A DNA stretch of 64,000 bases from Streptomyces blattellae. Lineage in GTDB: Bacteria > Actinomycetota > Actinomycetes > Streptomycetales > Streptomycetaceae. Positions 24,749-32,921 of this stretch are shown here, one piece after another (within the stretch, counting starts at the first letter, position 1; every line of letters begins with the position of its first letter). A model generated the notes under the pieces. The model was not told where the DNA came from. It saw only the letters and a list, made by a program, of their open reading frames with translations, and did not search any database. The translations under genes and the position numbers were made by a program. The stretch covers positions 62,001-126,000 of the forward strand of contig NZ_WJBG01000167.1 of the NCBI RefSeq assembly GCF_009709555.1. Reading direction: 5' to 3'.

Positions 24749-26358
24749 CCCCGCCCCGTCGTGTCCGCGCCGTGTGGGCGCGGGCGTCCCTGCGCAGCCG
24801 GGTACTGCTGCTCGCCGTCGCCCTGCTGGCGGCCGGGTTCACCGTGTTCAGCCTGGTCACCGGCAACTCCCTGCGCAGCTATATGGAAGACCGGGTGGAC
24901 GCCCAGCTCCGCAGCACCGCCCAGGTGTTCTCCCTGCTGCCGCCCTCGGTGGCCGAGAACGGAGCCGGACAGCAGCCGGCGGCCGGCCTCACCGGCTTCG
25001 GTGCCGACGTCCTGGGCAACCGCGTCATCACGTATGTCTCCCAGGACGGCACGGTCGAGAGCAGTATCGACTCGGTCGGCGAGGAGAACCGGACGAGCGA
25101 CGGGCGGGGCCCGGCCCTTCCCCGGCTGGACACGGACGCGGTGGCCGCCCGGGAGGGACGGCCGTTCACCGTCGACAGCACCGAGGGTGACGGGCGCTGG
25201 CGGGTGATGGCCGTGCCCAGGACCGACCGCGCCCGTCTGCTGGAGGGCGCGGCGACGGTGCCGGTCTCCGGCAGCGTGATCGTGTCCACGCCCATGACGG
25301 AGGTGGACGACACGGTGGGCCGCATGTGGTGGAACTACCAGCGCACCGGGCTGGGCCTGCTGGCGTTCCTCGCCGTGGCCGGCTGGTTCGCGGTCCGGTC
25401 CGGCCTGCGCCCGCTGTCCCGTATCGAGCAGACCGCCGCCGAGATCGCGGGCGGTGACCTGTCTCGCCGGGTCCCCGAACTGGCGGGACCGCACACGGAG
25501 TTGGGCCGCCTGGCTGCCGCACTGAACGGCATGCTCGGTCAACTGGAGATCGCCTTCGGCGCCCGCGCCGAGTCCGAGGCGCGGATGAGCAGGTTCGTCG
25601 CCGACGCCAGCCACGAGCTGCGTACTCCGCTCGCCGGCATCAAGGGCCTGACCGATCTGCACCACATGGGCGCCCTCGCCGACCGCGAGGACATCGACGC
25701 CACGATGAGCCGGATCGCCCGCGAGTCCGAACGCCTCACCCGGCTCGTCGAGGACATGCTGCTGCTGGCCCGCCTCGACGAACACTCGCTGAAGGCAACG
25801 GGCGACCTGACCGTGCCCGGCATCGACCTCGCCCCGAGCGACCTGCGCACCCTCGCCGCGGACGCCCTGCACGACGTACGCGCCCTGGATCCGGCCCGGC
25901 CCGTCACCCTCACCGGGCCGGCCGGCGAGGGCCCGCCCGCCTCCGCGCCGGCGCTCGCCGACGAGGCCCGCCTGCGTCAGGTCGTCACCAACCTGGTCGG
26001 AAACGCCGTGACCCACACCCCACCCGGCACGCCCATCCGCATCGGCGTGGGCACGATCGGCGACCACGCCGTTCTGGAGGTCGCCGATCAGGGGCCCGGT
26101 CTCACCCCGGACCAGAGCAGCCGTATCTTCGAGCGCTTCTACCGCGCCGACACCTCCCGCGCCCGCACCACCGGCGGTGCCGGCCTCGGCCTCGCCATCG
26201 TCCGCTCGCTCGTCAGCGCACACGCGGGCCGCGTCGAGGTCGACTCCGCTCCCGGCCGGGGAGCCACCTTCCGGATCCTCCTGGCTCGGCTCCACGAGCC
26301 GCAGACCCCCGCCGGGATTCCGGTTCCGCGGCCCGTCGAGGCGGGCAGCCGCGGATGA
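24745..26358 (+). CDS. Membrane sensor histidine kinase (HAMP-HisKA-HATPase)
   Basis: A 537-aa sensor kinase paired with the preceding regulator. Membrane segment 1 lies at about residues 20-40 and segment 2 at about 200-220, with a 160-aa external sensor between them. A HAMP linker follows (RPLSRIEQTAAEIAGGDLSRRVPE). HisKA contains the phospho-accepting His in VADASHELRTPLAGIKG. The ATPase N and G boxes are seen (VVTNLVGNAVTHT, DQGPGL, GGAGLGLAIVRSLV). The sensor domain has no motif I can name. The streptophobe gene upstream is a candidate partner or target, by position only. Confidence 0.93.
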   Translation: MTPPRRVRAVWARASLRSRVLLLAVALLAAGFTVFSLVTGNSLRSYMEDRVDAQLRSTAQVFSLLPPSVAENGAGQQPAAGLTGFGADVLGNRVITYVSQDGTVESSIDSVGEENRTSDGRGPALPRLDTDAVAAREGRPFTVDSTEGDGRWRVMAVPRTDRARLLEGAATVPVSGSVIVSTPMTEVDDTVGRMWWNYQRTGLGLLAFLAVAGWFAVRSGLRPLSRIEQTAAEIAGGDLSRRVPELAGPHTELGRLAAALNGMLGQLEIAFGARAESEARMSRFVADASHELRTPLAGIKGLTDLHHMGALADREDIDATMSRIARESERLTRLVEDMLLLARLDEHSLKATGDLTVPGIDLAPSDLRTLAADALHDVRALDPARPVTLTGPAGEGPPASAPALADEARLRQVVTNLVGNAVTHTPPGTPIRIGVGTIGDHAVLEVADQGPGLTPDQSSRIFERFYRADTSRARTTGGAGLGLAIVRSLVSAHAGRVEVDSAPGRGATFRILLARLHEPQTPAGIPVPRPVEAGSRG

Positions 26359-26362
26359 CGCG

Positions 26363-27061
26363 TCAGGCGGCCGGGCGTACCAGGCCGGACTCGTAGGCGA
26401 AGGCGACCGCCTGGGTGCGGGCGTGAGCGCCGATCTTGGCGAGGATGTTGCTGACGTGGGTCTTGACGGTGGTCGGAGCGATGGACAGCCACTCGGCGAT
26501 CTCGGTGTTGGACCAGCCGGAGGCGACGGCGACGAGGACATCGCGTTCGCGTCCGGTGAGTGAGTCGAGCCCGGAGGTGGGGAAGAGGGGGCGGGTGGTG
26601 TGCTGTTGGCGCACGGCGTCGATGAGCGCGCGGGTCAGGCCCGGGGTGATGACGGCGTCACCGGCGGCCACGATGCGGACGGCCGAGACGAGCTCGTCGG
26701 GGGCGGCGTCGTCGAGGAGGAATCCGCGGGCGCCGGCGCGCAAGGCGGCGTAGGCGTATCCGTCCCGGTCGGCGGGGGTGAGCACCAGGACGCGAGGGGT
26801 GTGCGGGTCCGCGGGCACCGATTCGAGGTGCCGGGGGAGGCGTTGCGGTCGGGCGATGCGCCGGACAGTCTCGATGCCGTCCGCCTGGGACAGACGGCTG
26901 TCCACCAGGACGACGTCGGGACGGAGCGCGGCGCTCAGGCCGACCGCCTCGGCTCCGCTCGCCGCTTCCCCTACGACCTTCAGATCGGGCTGGGCGGCCA
27001 GGAGCATCCGCAGGGCGAGTCGCTGCAGGGACTGGTCGTTGACCACGAGTACGGAGACCAT
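26363..27061 (-). CDS. NarL/LuxR family response regulator with an atypical receiver
   Basis: A 232-aa regulator with an N-terminal receiver and a C-terminal LuxR helix-turn-helix (LTGRERDVLVAVASGWSNTEIAEWLSIAPTTVKTHVSNILAKIG). The receiver keeps the Asp of VLVDSRL, but the first acidic pair reads VNDQS and the conserved Lys of the LLKDA motif is Asp (FLLDDAAP). A 20-residue insert (ARPQRLPRHLESVPADPHTP) follows the phospho-Asp helix. It is an orphan with no kinase beside it, convergent with the kinase gene (4 bp apart). It probably works without normal phosphorylation. A 23-bp palindrome lies in its promoter. Confidence 0.85.
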   Translation of the reverse strand: MVSVLVVNDQSLQRLALRMLLAAQPDLKVVGEAASGAEAVGLSAALRPDVVLVDSRLSQADGIETVRRIARPQRLPRHLESVPADPHTPRVLVLTPADRDGYAYAALRAGARGFLLDDAAPDELVSAVRIVAAGDAVITPGLTRALIDAVRQQHTTRPLFPTSGLDSLTGRERDVLVAVASGWSNTEIAEWLSIAPTTVKTHVSNILAKIGAHARTQAVAFAYESGLVRPAA

Positions 27062-27100
27062 GCCTGTCTTCTTCCTGCTGGGCGGGTTCCGCCGACCGAT

Positions 27101-27123
27101 AGGAACGAAACTGTTTCGTTCCT
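27101..27123. promoter_or_regulatory. Perfect 23-bp palindrome in the promoter of the orphan response regulator
   Basis: AGGAACGAAAC (27101-27111), a central T, and GTTTCGTTCCT (27113-27123). It is 40 bp upstream of the minus-strand ATG at 27061. The pattern is that of TetR-family operators, yet no TetR gene is near it. Confidence 0.7.
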
Positions 27124-27195
27124 AAGCCTACCGCGGCTCTTGTAAAACCGAAGTAGGGGAGCGGCCAGGACTTCGCCCTGATCCCCGCCGGGCCG

Positions 27196-27738
27196 CTACT
27201 CGGACGGCATCGCCGCCACCTCTGCGAGTGCCTGGGTCAGCCACTGGGTCCAGAAGGTCTCCAGGTCGATCCCGGCACGCAGCACCAGGTGCCGCAGGCG
27301 GTCCTCGGCGGTGTCCCGGCCGGGCGGGAAATCACGTCGTTCGATCTCCTCGTACTCGGCCAACTGCCGCCGGTGCAGCTCCAGATGGCGGCCCAGGTCG
27401 GCCTGGAGTCCCGCCGTGCCGACCACGGCCGCGGCGCGCAGCCGCAGCAGCAGGGCGTCGCGGTGCGGCTTGGGGTCCTGGGCGGCGGCCGTCCAGCGGG
27501 CGAGTTCGGCGCGGCCGGCGGGCAGGACCTCGTAGCTCTTCTTCTGCCCCCGGGCCGGCTGCGCCGGCGCCAGCGCGCGGATGTGGCCCTCGGCCTCCAG
27601 TCTCCCCAGCTCGCGATAGATCTGCTGATGCGTCGCCGACCAGAAGTAGCCGATCGACCGGTCGAACCGCCGGGTCAGCTCCAGCCCCGAGGAGGGCTTC
27701 TCCAGCAGGGCGGTCAGGATCGCGTGGGGCAGGGACAT
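27196..27738 (-). CDS. PadR family transcriptional regulator
   Basis: A 180-aa regulator with the PadR winged helix at the start (LPHAILTALLEKPSSGLELTRRFDRSIGYFWSATHQQIYRELGRLEAEGHI) and a C-terminal helical dimerisation domain (HRRQLAEYEEIERRDF). I choose ATG 27738 because AGGA lies seven bases before it; a GTG six bases upstream is an alternative. It follows fadH by 30 bp on the same strand, so it is the second gene of that operon. The 20-bp palindrome at the operon's promoter is a natural candidate for its binding site. Confidence 0.87.
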   Translation of the reverse strand: MSLPHAILTALLEKPSSGLELTRRFDRSIGYFWSATHQQIYRELGRLEAEGHIRALAPAQPARGQKKSYEVLPAGRAELARWTAAAQDPKPHRDALLLRLRAAAVVGTAGLQADLGRHLELHRRQLAEYEEIERRDFPPGRDTAEDRLRHLVLRAGIDLETFWTQWLTQALAEVAAMPSE

Positions 27739-27768
27739 GACCACATCCTAGGGACGGCCGTACGACGT

Positions 27769-29784
27769 CTACAGCGTCGCCGCCAGCTCCGTCCCCTGCT
27801 TGATGGCCCGCTTGGCGTCCAGCTCGGCGGCCACGTCGGCACCCCCGATGAGGTGCGCGCTGCGCCCGGCGGCGACCAGGGCGTCGTACAGCTCCCGCGT
27901 CGGCTGCTGCCCGGTGCACAGCACGATCGTGTCGACCTCAAGGACCGTGCTGCTGTCGCCGACGGTCACATGCAGTCCGGCGTCGTCGATCCGGTCGTAG
28001 CGCACGCCCGGGACCATGCGGACGCCGCGGTGCTTGAGTTCGGCGCGGTGGATCCAGCCGGTGGTCCTGCCGAGGCCCGCGCCGACCTTGGACGTCTTGC
28101 GCTGCAGCAGATGCACCGTGCGGGGTGGGGCGGGGCGCTCGGGCGCGGTGAGACCGCCGGGGCGTTCGTACGTCATGTCGACGCCCCAGTGGCGGAAGTA
28201 CGTCGCCGGGTCCTCGCTCGCCTTGTCGCCGCAGTCGGTGAGGTATTCGGCGACGTCGAAGCCGATGCCGCCGGCGCCGAGGATCGCGACGCGGTCGCCG
28301 ACGGGAGCGCCGTCGCGCAGGACGTCGAGGTAGCCCACGACGCTCGGGTGGTCGACGCCGGGGATGTCCGGGGTGCGCGGGGTGACGCCGGTGGCGACGA
28401 CGACCTCGTCGTAGCCGGACAGATCGTCCGCGGCGACCCGGGTGCCCAGGCGTACGTCGACACCGTGCGCGTCGAGTTGGTGGCGGAAGTAGCGCAGCGT
28501 CTCGTCGAACTCCTGCTTGCCGGGGACCTTGCGGGCCACGTTGAGCTGGCCGCCGACCTCGCTCGCGGCGTCGTACAGCGTCACCTCGTGGCCGCGTTCG
28601 GCGGCGCTCACGGCACAGGCGAGTCCGGCCGGGCCCGCGCCGACGACGGCGACCCGTTTGCGCAGCCGGGCCGGGGAGAGCACCAGCTCGGTCTCGTGGC
28701 AGGCGCGCGGGTTGACCAGGCAGGAGGTGATCTGCCCGCTGAAGGTGTGGTCGAGGCAGGCCTGGTTGCAGCCGATGCAGGTGTTGATCGCCTCGGGACG
28801 GCCGGCCGCGGCCTTGGCGACGAACTCGGGGTCGGCGAGCATCGGCCGGGCCACCGACACCATGTCGGCGCAGCCGTCGGCGAGCAACTCCTCAGCCAGT
28901 TCAGGGGTGTTGATGCGGTTGGTGGTGACGAGGGGGATCGAGACCTCGCCCATGAGCCGCTTGGTGACCCAGGTGTAGGCGCCGCGCGGCACGGAGGTGG
29001 CGATGGTGGGGATACGGGCCTCGTGCCAGCCGATACCGGTGTTGATGATCGTCGCTCCGGCCGCCTCGACCGCCCGGGCGAGCGCGGCCACCTCGTCGAG
29101 CGTCGAGCCGCCCGGCACCAGATCCAGCATCGACAGCCGGTAGACGACGATGAAGTCCGCGCCGACCGCCTCCCGCACCCGCCGCACGATCTCCACGGGG
29201 AAGCGCATGCGGTTCTCGTACGTGCCGCCCCAGCGGTCGGTGCGGTGGTTGGTCTGCGCCGCGATGAACTCATTGATCAGATAGCCCTCGGAGCCCATGA
29301 TCTCGACCCCGTCGTACCCGGCCTGCCGGGCGAGACGGGCCGCCCGCGCGTAGTCGTCGATCGTCCGCTCCACGTCCTCGTCGCTCAGCTCACGCGGCGG
29401 GAAGGGGCTGATGGGTGCCTGGAGCGGACTCGGGGCGACCAGATCCCGGTGGTACGCGTACCGGCCGAAGTGCAGGATCTGCATCGCGATCCGCCCGCCC
29501 TCGCGGTGCACGGCCCCGGTGACGACCGTGTGCCGCTCCGCCTCGGCGTCGCTGGTCAGCTTCGCGCCGCCCTCGTACGGCCGCCCCTCGTCGTTGGGCG
29601 CGATGCCCCCGGTGACGATCAGCCCGACCCCGCCCCGGGCGCGGGCGGCGTAGAAGGCGGCCATCCGCTCGAAACCGCGCTCCGCCTCCTCAAGTCCGAT
29701 GTGCATGGAGCCCATGAGCACGCGGTTGGGGAGGGTGGTGAAGCCCAGGTCGAGGGGGGTCAGCAAGTGCGGGTAACGGCTCAT
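27769..29784 (-). CDS. fadH: NADPH-dependent 2,4-dienoyl-CoA reductase (FadH-type)
   Basis: A 671-aa iron-sulfur flavoprotein, the same length as E. coli FadH. An N-terminal FMN-binding TIM barrel of the old-yellow-enzyme type occupies residues 1-370 (LTPLDLGFTTLPNRVLMGSMHIGLEE). The 4Fe-4S cluster ligands are in CIGCNQACLDHTFSGQITSC. A C-terminal FAD/NADPH domain contains VVGAGPAGLACAVSAAERG and ILGAGGIGFDVAEYL. It reduces 2,4-dienoyl-CoA during beta-oxidation of unsaturated fatty acids; related enzymes act on other enones. ATG 29784 is used, not the longer frame that crosses the operator. Confidence 0.9.
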   Translation of the reverse strand: MSRYPHLLTPLDLGFTTLPNRVLMGSMHIGLEEAERGFERMAAFYAARARGGVGLIVTGGIAPNDEGRPYEGGAKLTSDAEAERHTVVTGAVHREGGRIAMQILHFGRYAYHRDLVAPSPLQAPISPFPPRELSDEDVERTIDDYARAARLARQAGYDGVEIMGSEGYLINEFIAAQTNHRTDRWGGTYENRMRFPVEIVRRVREAVGADFIVVYRLSMLDLVPGGSTLDEVAALARAVEAAGATIINTGIGWHEARIPTIATSVPRGAYTWVTKRLMGEVSIPLVTTNRINTPELAEELLADGCADMVSVARPMLADPEFVAKAAAGRPEAINTCIGCNQACLDHTFSGQITSCLVNPRACHETELVLSPARLRKRVAVVGAGPAGLACAVSAAERGHEVTLYDAASEVGGQLNVARKVPGKQEFDETLRYFRHQLDAHGVDVRLGTRVAADDLSGYDEVVVATGVTPRTPDIPGVDHPSVVGYLDVLRDGAPVGDRVAILGAGGIGFDVAEYLTDCGDKASEDPATYFRHWGVDMTYERPGGLTAPERPAPPRTVHLLQRKTSKVGAGLGRTTGWIHRAELKHRGVRMVPGVRYDRIDDAGLHVTVGDSSTVLEVDTIVLCTGQQPTRELYDALVAAGRSAHLIGGADVAAELDAKRAIKQGTELAATL

Positions 29785-29812
29785 TCGACTGTTGTAGAGG
29801 ACGGTCCCTCGA

Positions 29813-29832
29813 TTGTGCAACTAGTTGCACAA
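29813..29832. promoter_or_regulatory. 20-bp perfect palindromic operator upstream of fadH-padR
   Basis: TTGTGCAACTAGTTGCACAA, a perfect inverted repeat 28 bp before the fadH start. It overlaps where the promoter or leader must lie. PadR encoded in the same operon is the nearest candidate repressor; the sequence is also MarR-like. Confidence 0.7.
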
Positions 29833-29861
29833 GTGGCGGGCCTCACCATGAGCAGAGGACG

Positions 29862-30986
29862 TCAATTCAGGGCCGCCCGTACGATCCGCTCCGCGGCCGG
29901 GTTCATCGACTCGTCCTTGGCGTTCGTGTCGTTGACCGAGTAGACGAGGGTCCGGCTCAGGTCACGTGTCGCGGCGATCGCCGTGCTGTAGCCGTACCGG
30001 GCGCCGCTCTTGATCCAGTAGACCCTGCCCTCGTACGGGAACCGCTGGAGCCCCGCGCTCATCACCGCGCCCTCGACGCGCGGCACCGTGAACATCTCCC
30101 GCAGCTGCGGCCGGGGCACGATCCGGCCCCGGAAGAGCCTGTCGAGCAACCGCTCCAGATCGGCGGTCGTGGAGATCATGTCGCCGGCCGCCCAGCGGTC
30201 CGCCTGGTTCCACTCGGTGACGTCGACCAGCCGGGTCGTCCCGTCCGGCTGCTCCATCGCCTGGTAGCCGCGGTTGTGCGGGCCGAGGATGCGGGGATCG
30301 GTGCCGGGGAAGTACGTGTCCCGCATTCCGGCGGGGCGCAGCACACGCCGGGTGGCCTCGGAGGCGTACGACTGTCCGGTCACCTTCTCGATCAGCAGGC
30401 CGAGCACCGTGTAGTTGATGTTGAGGTAATGCTGCCGCTCACCGGGGCGGAACTCCGGTCCCTTCGCCACCGCCGACGCCACCACCTGCCGCGGCGGCAG
30501 CGTGTCGAAGCGGTGCGCGTACGGGTCCGCGAAGCCCTCACCCGGCTGGATACCGCTGGTGTGGTTCAGTAACTGCCGTACGGTGATGGGCTCGAAGCGA
30601 CTGGTCAGCAGGGTCGGCAGATAGTGCTGCACCGGCCGGTTCAGGTCGACCCTGCCCTCCGCCGCGAGCTGCAGGACGACGGCCGCCGTCACCACCTTCG
30701 TCGTCGAACCGGCCCGGAAGCGGGCGTCAGGGTCCGCCTCCCGGCCGCTCTCCAGATCATGCACGCCCGCGCTGCCGCGCCAGCTGCCGTCCGTGCCGCC
30801 GACCCGGACCAGGGCGGCCGTCGTGTCCGCGTCCGGAATCCCGGCGAGCGCGGCGGTCAGCGCCTCCGCGTCCGGGCCCGTCGTGGTGCGCGCGGCGGCC
30901 GGCGGGGGCGCGGCCGGCACCGGGGCGGCCAGCGGGCCCGCGGTCAGGGCGACGGCGAGGGAGGCGGCGAGGACGGCTGTGCGCAT
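29862..30986 (-). CDS. Secreted serine hydrolase, class C beta-lactamase/DD-peptidase fold
   Basis: A 374-aa exported enzyme related to Streptomyces R61 DD-carboxypeptidase. A signal peptide (residues 1-30) precedes the catalytic domain. The nucleophile motif SxxK is in FRAGSTTKVVTAAVV, the YxN motif in HYLNINYTVLGLL, and the third motif in YWIKSGARYGYS. It could trim peptidoglycan D-Ala or hydrolyse esters; the residues do not decide. ATG 30986 follows AGGAG by seven bases. The gene diverges from the sigma-factor fusion gene, with 267 bp between. Confidence 0.87.
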   Translation of the reverse strand: MRTAVLAASLAVALTAGPLAAPVPAAPPPAAARTTTGPDAEALTAALAGIPDADTTAALVRVGGTDGSWRGSAGVHDLESGREADPDARFRAGSTTKVVTAAVVLQLAAEGRVDLNRPVQHYLPTLLTSRFEPITVRQLLNHTSGIQPGEGFADPYAHRFDTLPPRQVVASAVAKGPEFRPGERQHYLNINYTVLGLLIEKVTGQSYASEATRRVLRPAGMRDTYFPGTDPRILGPHNRGYQAMEQPDGTTRLVDVTEWNQADRWAAGDMISTTADLERLLDRLFRGRIVPRPQLREMFTVPRVEGAVMSAGLQRFPYEGRVYWIKSGARYGYSTAIAATRDLSRTLVYSVNDTNAKDESMNPAAERIVRAALN

Positions 30987-31253
30987 GGGCTGCTCCTGGG
31001 GAGGCGGGGTGTTTGCGCTGATCCTCCGGCGGTACGACGGTCTCCGGGATCGTCACCGAGGTGGGCACCCACCCTGGTGCGACCCCGAGCAACTCTCCTC
31101 CCCGGCAGTGGAGTTGTCGGGGATCGCCCCTACGGGACCGGCTCCGGCGCCGAAAAACTGTTATCGACGCCGCCTTCACCCCGTCTCCGTATCTGTGATC
31201 TTCCTCATGGCAAGCCACACGGTCGGGGCTGAGAAGGTGCGTACGGACACGCG
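30987..31253. promoter_or_regulatory. Divergent promoter region between serine hydrolase and sigma-fusion genes
   Basis: A stem with one bulged base joins CCCCGAGCAACTC (from 31083) to GAGTTGTCGGGG (to 31122). AT-rich sequence with GTTATCGACGCC and CGTATCTGTGATC lies nearer the sigma gene and could hold its promoter. No gene is seen. Confidence 0.35.
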
Positions 31254-32921
31254 ATGACAGGTGAGAGGACGAGGGTGGAAGGGCGGCAGTGGCGATCGAC
31301 CATCGCGGCCGCGCAGGCCGGTGACCGGCAGGCGCTGGACGAGCTGGTCGCGGGCTGGCTGCCGCTGGTCTACAACATCGTCGGCCGCGCCCTGAACGGT
31401 CACGCCGACGTCGACGACGTCGTACAGGAGACGATGCTGCGTGCCGTCGGCAACCTCGGCTCGCTGCGCGATCCGGACAGCTTCCGGTCCTGGCTGGTGG
31501 CGATCGCCATGCGGCAGATACGGGACCGGGCACGCCGCAGGCAGCCCGACCCGCTGGACGAGTCCGCCGCGCACGAGTCCGCCGACTTCGCCGAACTCAC
31601 GGTCCTGCGGCTCCAGTTGGAGGGCCAGCGGCGCGAGGTCGCGGAGGCGGTGCGCTGGCTCGACGACGAGGACCGGCAGTTGCTGTCGCTGTGGTGGCTG
31701 GAGGTCGCGGGCGAACTGACCCGGCGCGAGCTGGCCTCGGCCGTCGGCATCAGCCGCCAGCATGCCGCCGTGCGCGTCCAGCGGCTGAAGGAACGCCTGG
31801 AGACAGCGCGCGGCATCGTGCGCGCCCTCGACGGCGCCTGCCCCGGACTGCGCGAGCTGACCGCCCGCTGGGAGGGCCGCCCCGACTCCGTCTGGCGCAA
31901 GCGGCTGGCCCGGCACATCCGCGGCTGCGGCTACTGCTCAGGCGCCCGCGAGTCGGTCGTACCGGCCGAGCGGCTCCTCGTCGGGATCGCGCTCGTGCCG
32001 CTCCCGGTCGGCTTCACCCTGTCGCTGGCCTTCGGCGGCAAGACGGCCGTGGCGGCCACCTCCGTCGGCTGGTCCGCGAAGGTGCTGGGCGCGCTGGCCA
32101 AGCCCGCCGTCGCCATGACGGCCGGCGCGACCATCGTGGCAGGGGGCGCGTACGTCGTCACCCAGCCCCCGGACGGCCCGCCCCCGCGCGCGGCGGCGCC
32201 GACCGCGGCGAGCACGGCACGCCCGCCGTCCCCCACCGCTTCCGCCGCGCCCGCGCCGTCGCCGTCCCCGACGAAGACGCAGGACGCCGACGTGTACGGC
32301 ACGGTCGTCGACGCCGTCGACACGGCTCCCGACCGCAGCACGCCGCCGGGCGGGCTGCCGCGCCGCCCCGAGTCCGGGATCACCAGCAGTGGCGGGTCGA
32401 AGGCCGTGCTGCAGCACCGCGGGGAGAGCGTGACGCTCAGCGGCCAGGGCTATGTGCTGGTGCGCTGGCAGATCGCCCCGCACGACCGGTCCGGCGGGCT
32501 GGCCATGCCGACCTGGACCGGCCTTGAGGGCAAGCTCTTCCATGTGGCGTCGGGCGGCGGCCGGCGTATGGACGACCCCTTGGACGGCAGCACCGACGGC
32601 ACGGCCACGGGCATGGGAAGCCCGGAGACCGGCTACACCGTCCTGCCGGACGGCACCCAGCAGATGTGGCAGAACGAGTTCTTCTACGTCGACGGAACCG
32701 TCACCCTCAACCTCAACGAGCGCGGCGCCTCCTACGGCCTGACCATCTCCCCGTCCAGCTGGGACATGGTGACCGAGGACATCCGGAACGGCCCCGACCG
32801 GGGCGTCATCCGCTACGGCCTGGTCCGCGACAACGGCGAGGACACCGCCCCCGTACCCCAGTACGTCACGCGGGCGACCCCGGCCGACCCGGCGATGGTT
32901 GCCCAGCGCTCGCGGGTGTAG
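31254..32921 (+). CDS. ECF-type sigma factor fused to a zinc anti-sigma motif, membrane segments and an extracytoplasmic domain
   Basis: A 555-aa multidomain protein. Residues 15-100 are sigma region 2 (VDDVVQETMLRAVGNLGSLRDPDSFRSWLVAIAMRQIRDRARR). Residues 120-190 are region 4 (LTRRELASAVGISRQHAAVRVQRLKERL). Next, HIRGCGYC is an exact Hx3Cx2C zinc anti-sigma motif. Two hydrophobic stretches follow (VGIALVPLPVGFTLSLAF, PAVAMTAGATIVAGGAYVV), then a Pro/Ser/Thr linker and an outer domain of about 200 residues rich in Trp and Tyr. Thus sensor, inhibitor and sigma factor are one chain, resembling Streptomyces ECF52/53-like proteins. Release probably needs proteolysis. ATG 31254 has a poor ribosome site; GTG 31275 is possible. 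The 3' end overlaps the convergent GDPD gene by 56 bp. Confidence 0.85.
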   Translation: MTGERTRVEGRQWRSTIAAAQAGDRQALDELVAGWLPLVYNIVGRALNGHADVDDVVQETMLRAVGNLGSLRDPDSFRSWLVAIAMRQIRDRARRRQPDPLDESAAHESADFAELTVLRLQLEGQRREVAEAVRWLDDEDRQLLSLWWLEVAGELTRRELASAVGISRQHAAVRVQRLKERLETARGIVRALDGACPGLRELTARWEGRPDSVWRKRLARHIRGCGYCSGARESVVPAERLLVGIALVPLPVGFTLSLAFGGKTAVAATSVGWSAKVLGALAKPAVAMTAGATIVAGGAYVVTQPPDGPPPRAAAPTAASTARPPSPTASAAPAPSPSPTKTQDADVYGTVVDAVDTAPDRSTPPGGLPRRPESGITSSGGSKAVLQHRGESVTLSGQGYVLVRWQIAPHDRSGGLAMPTWTGLEGKLFHVASGGGRRMDDPLDGSTDGTATGMGSPETGYTVLPDGTQQMWQNEFFYVDGTVTLNLNERGASYGLTISPSSWDMVTEDIRNGPDRGVIRYGLVRDNGEDTAPVPQYVTRATPADPAMVAQRSRV

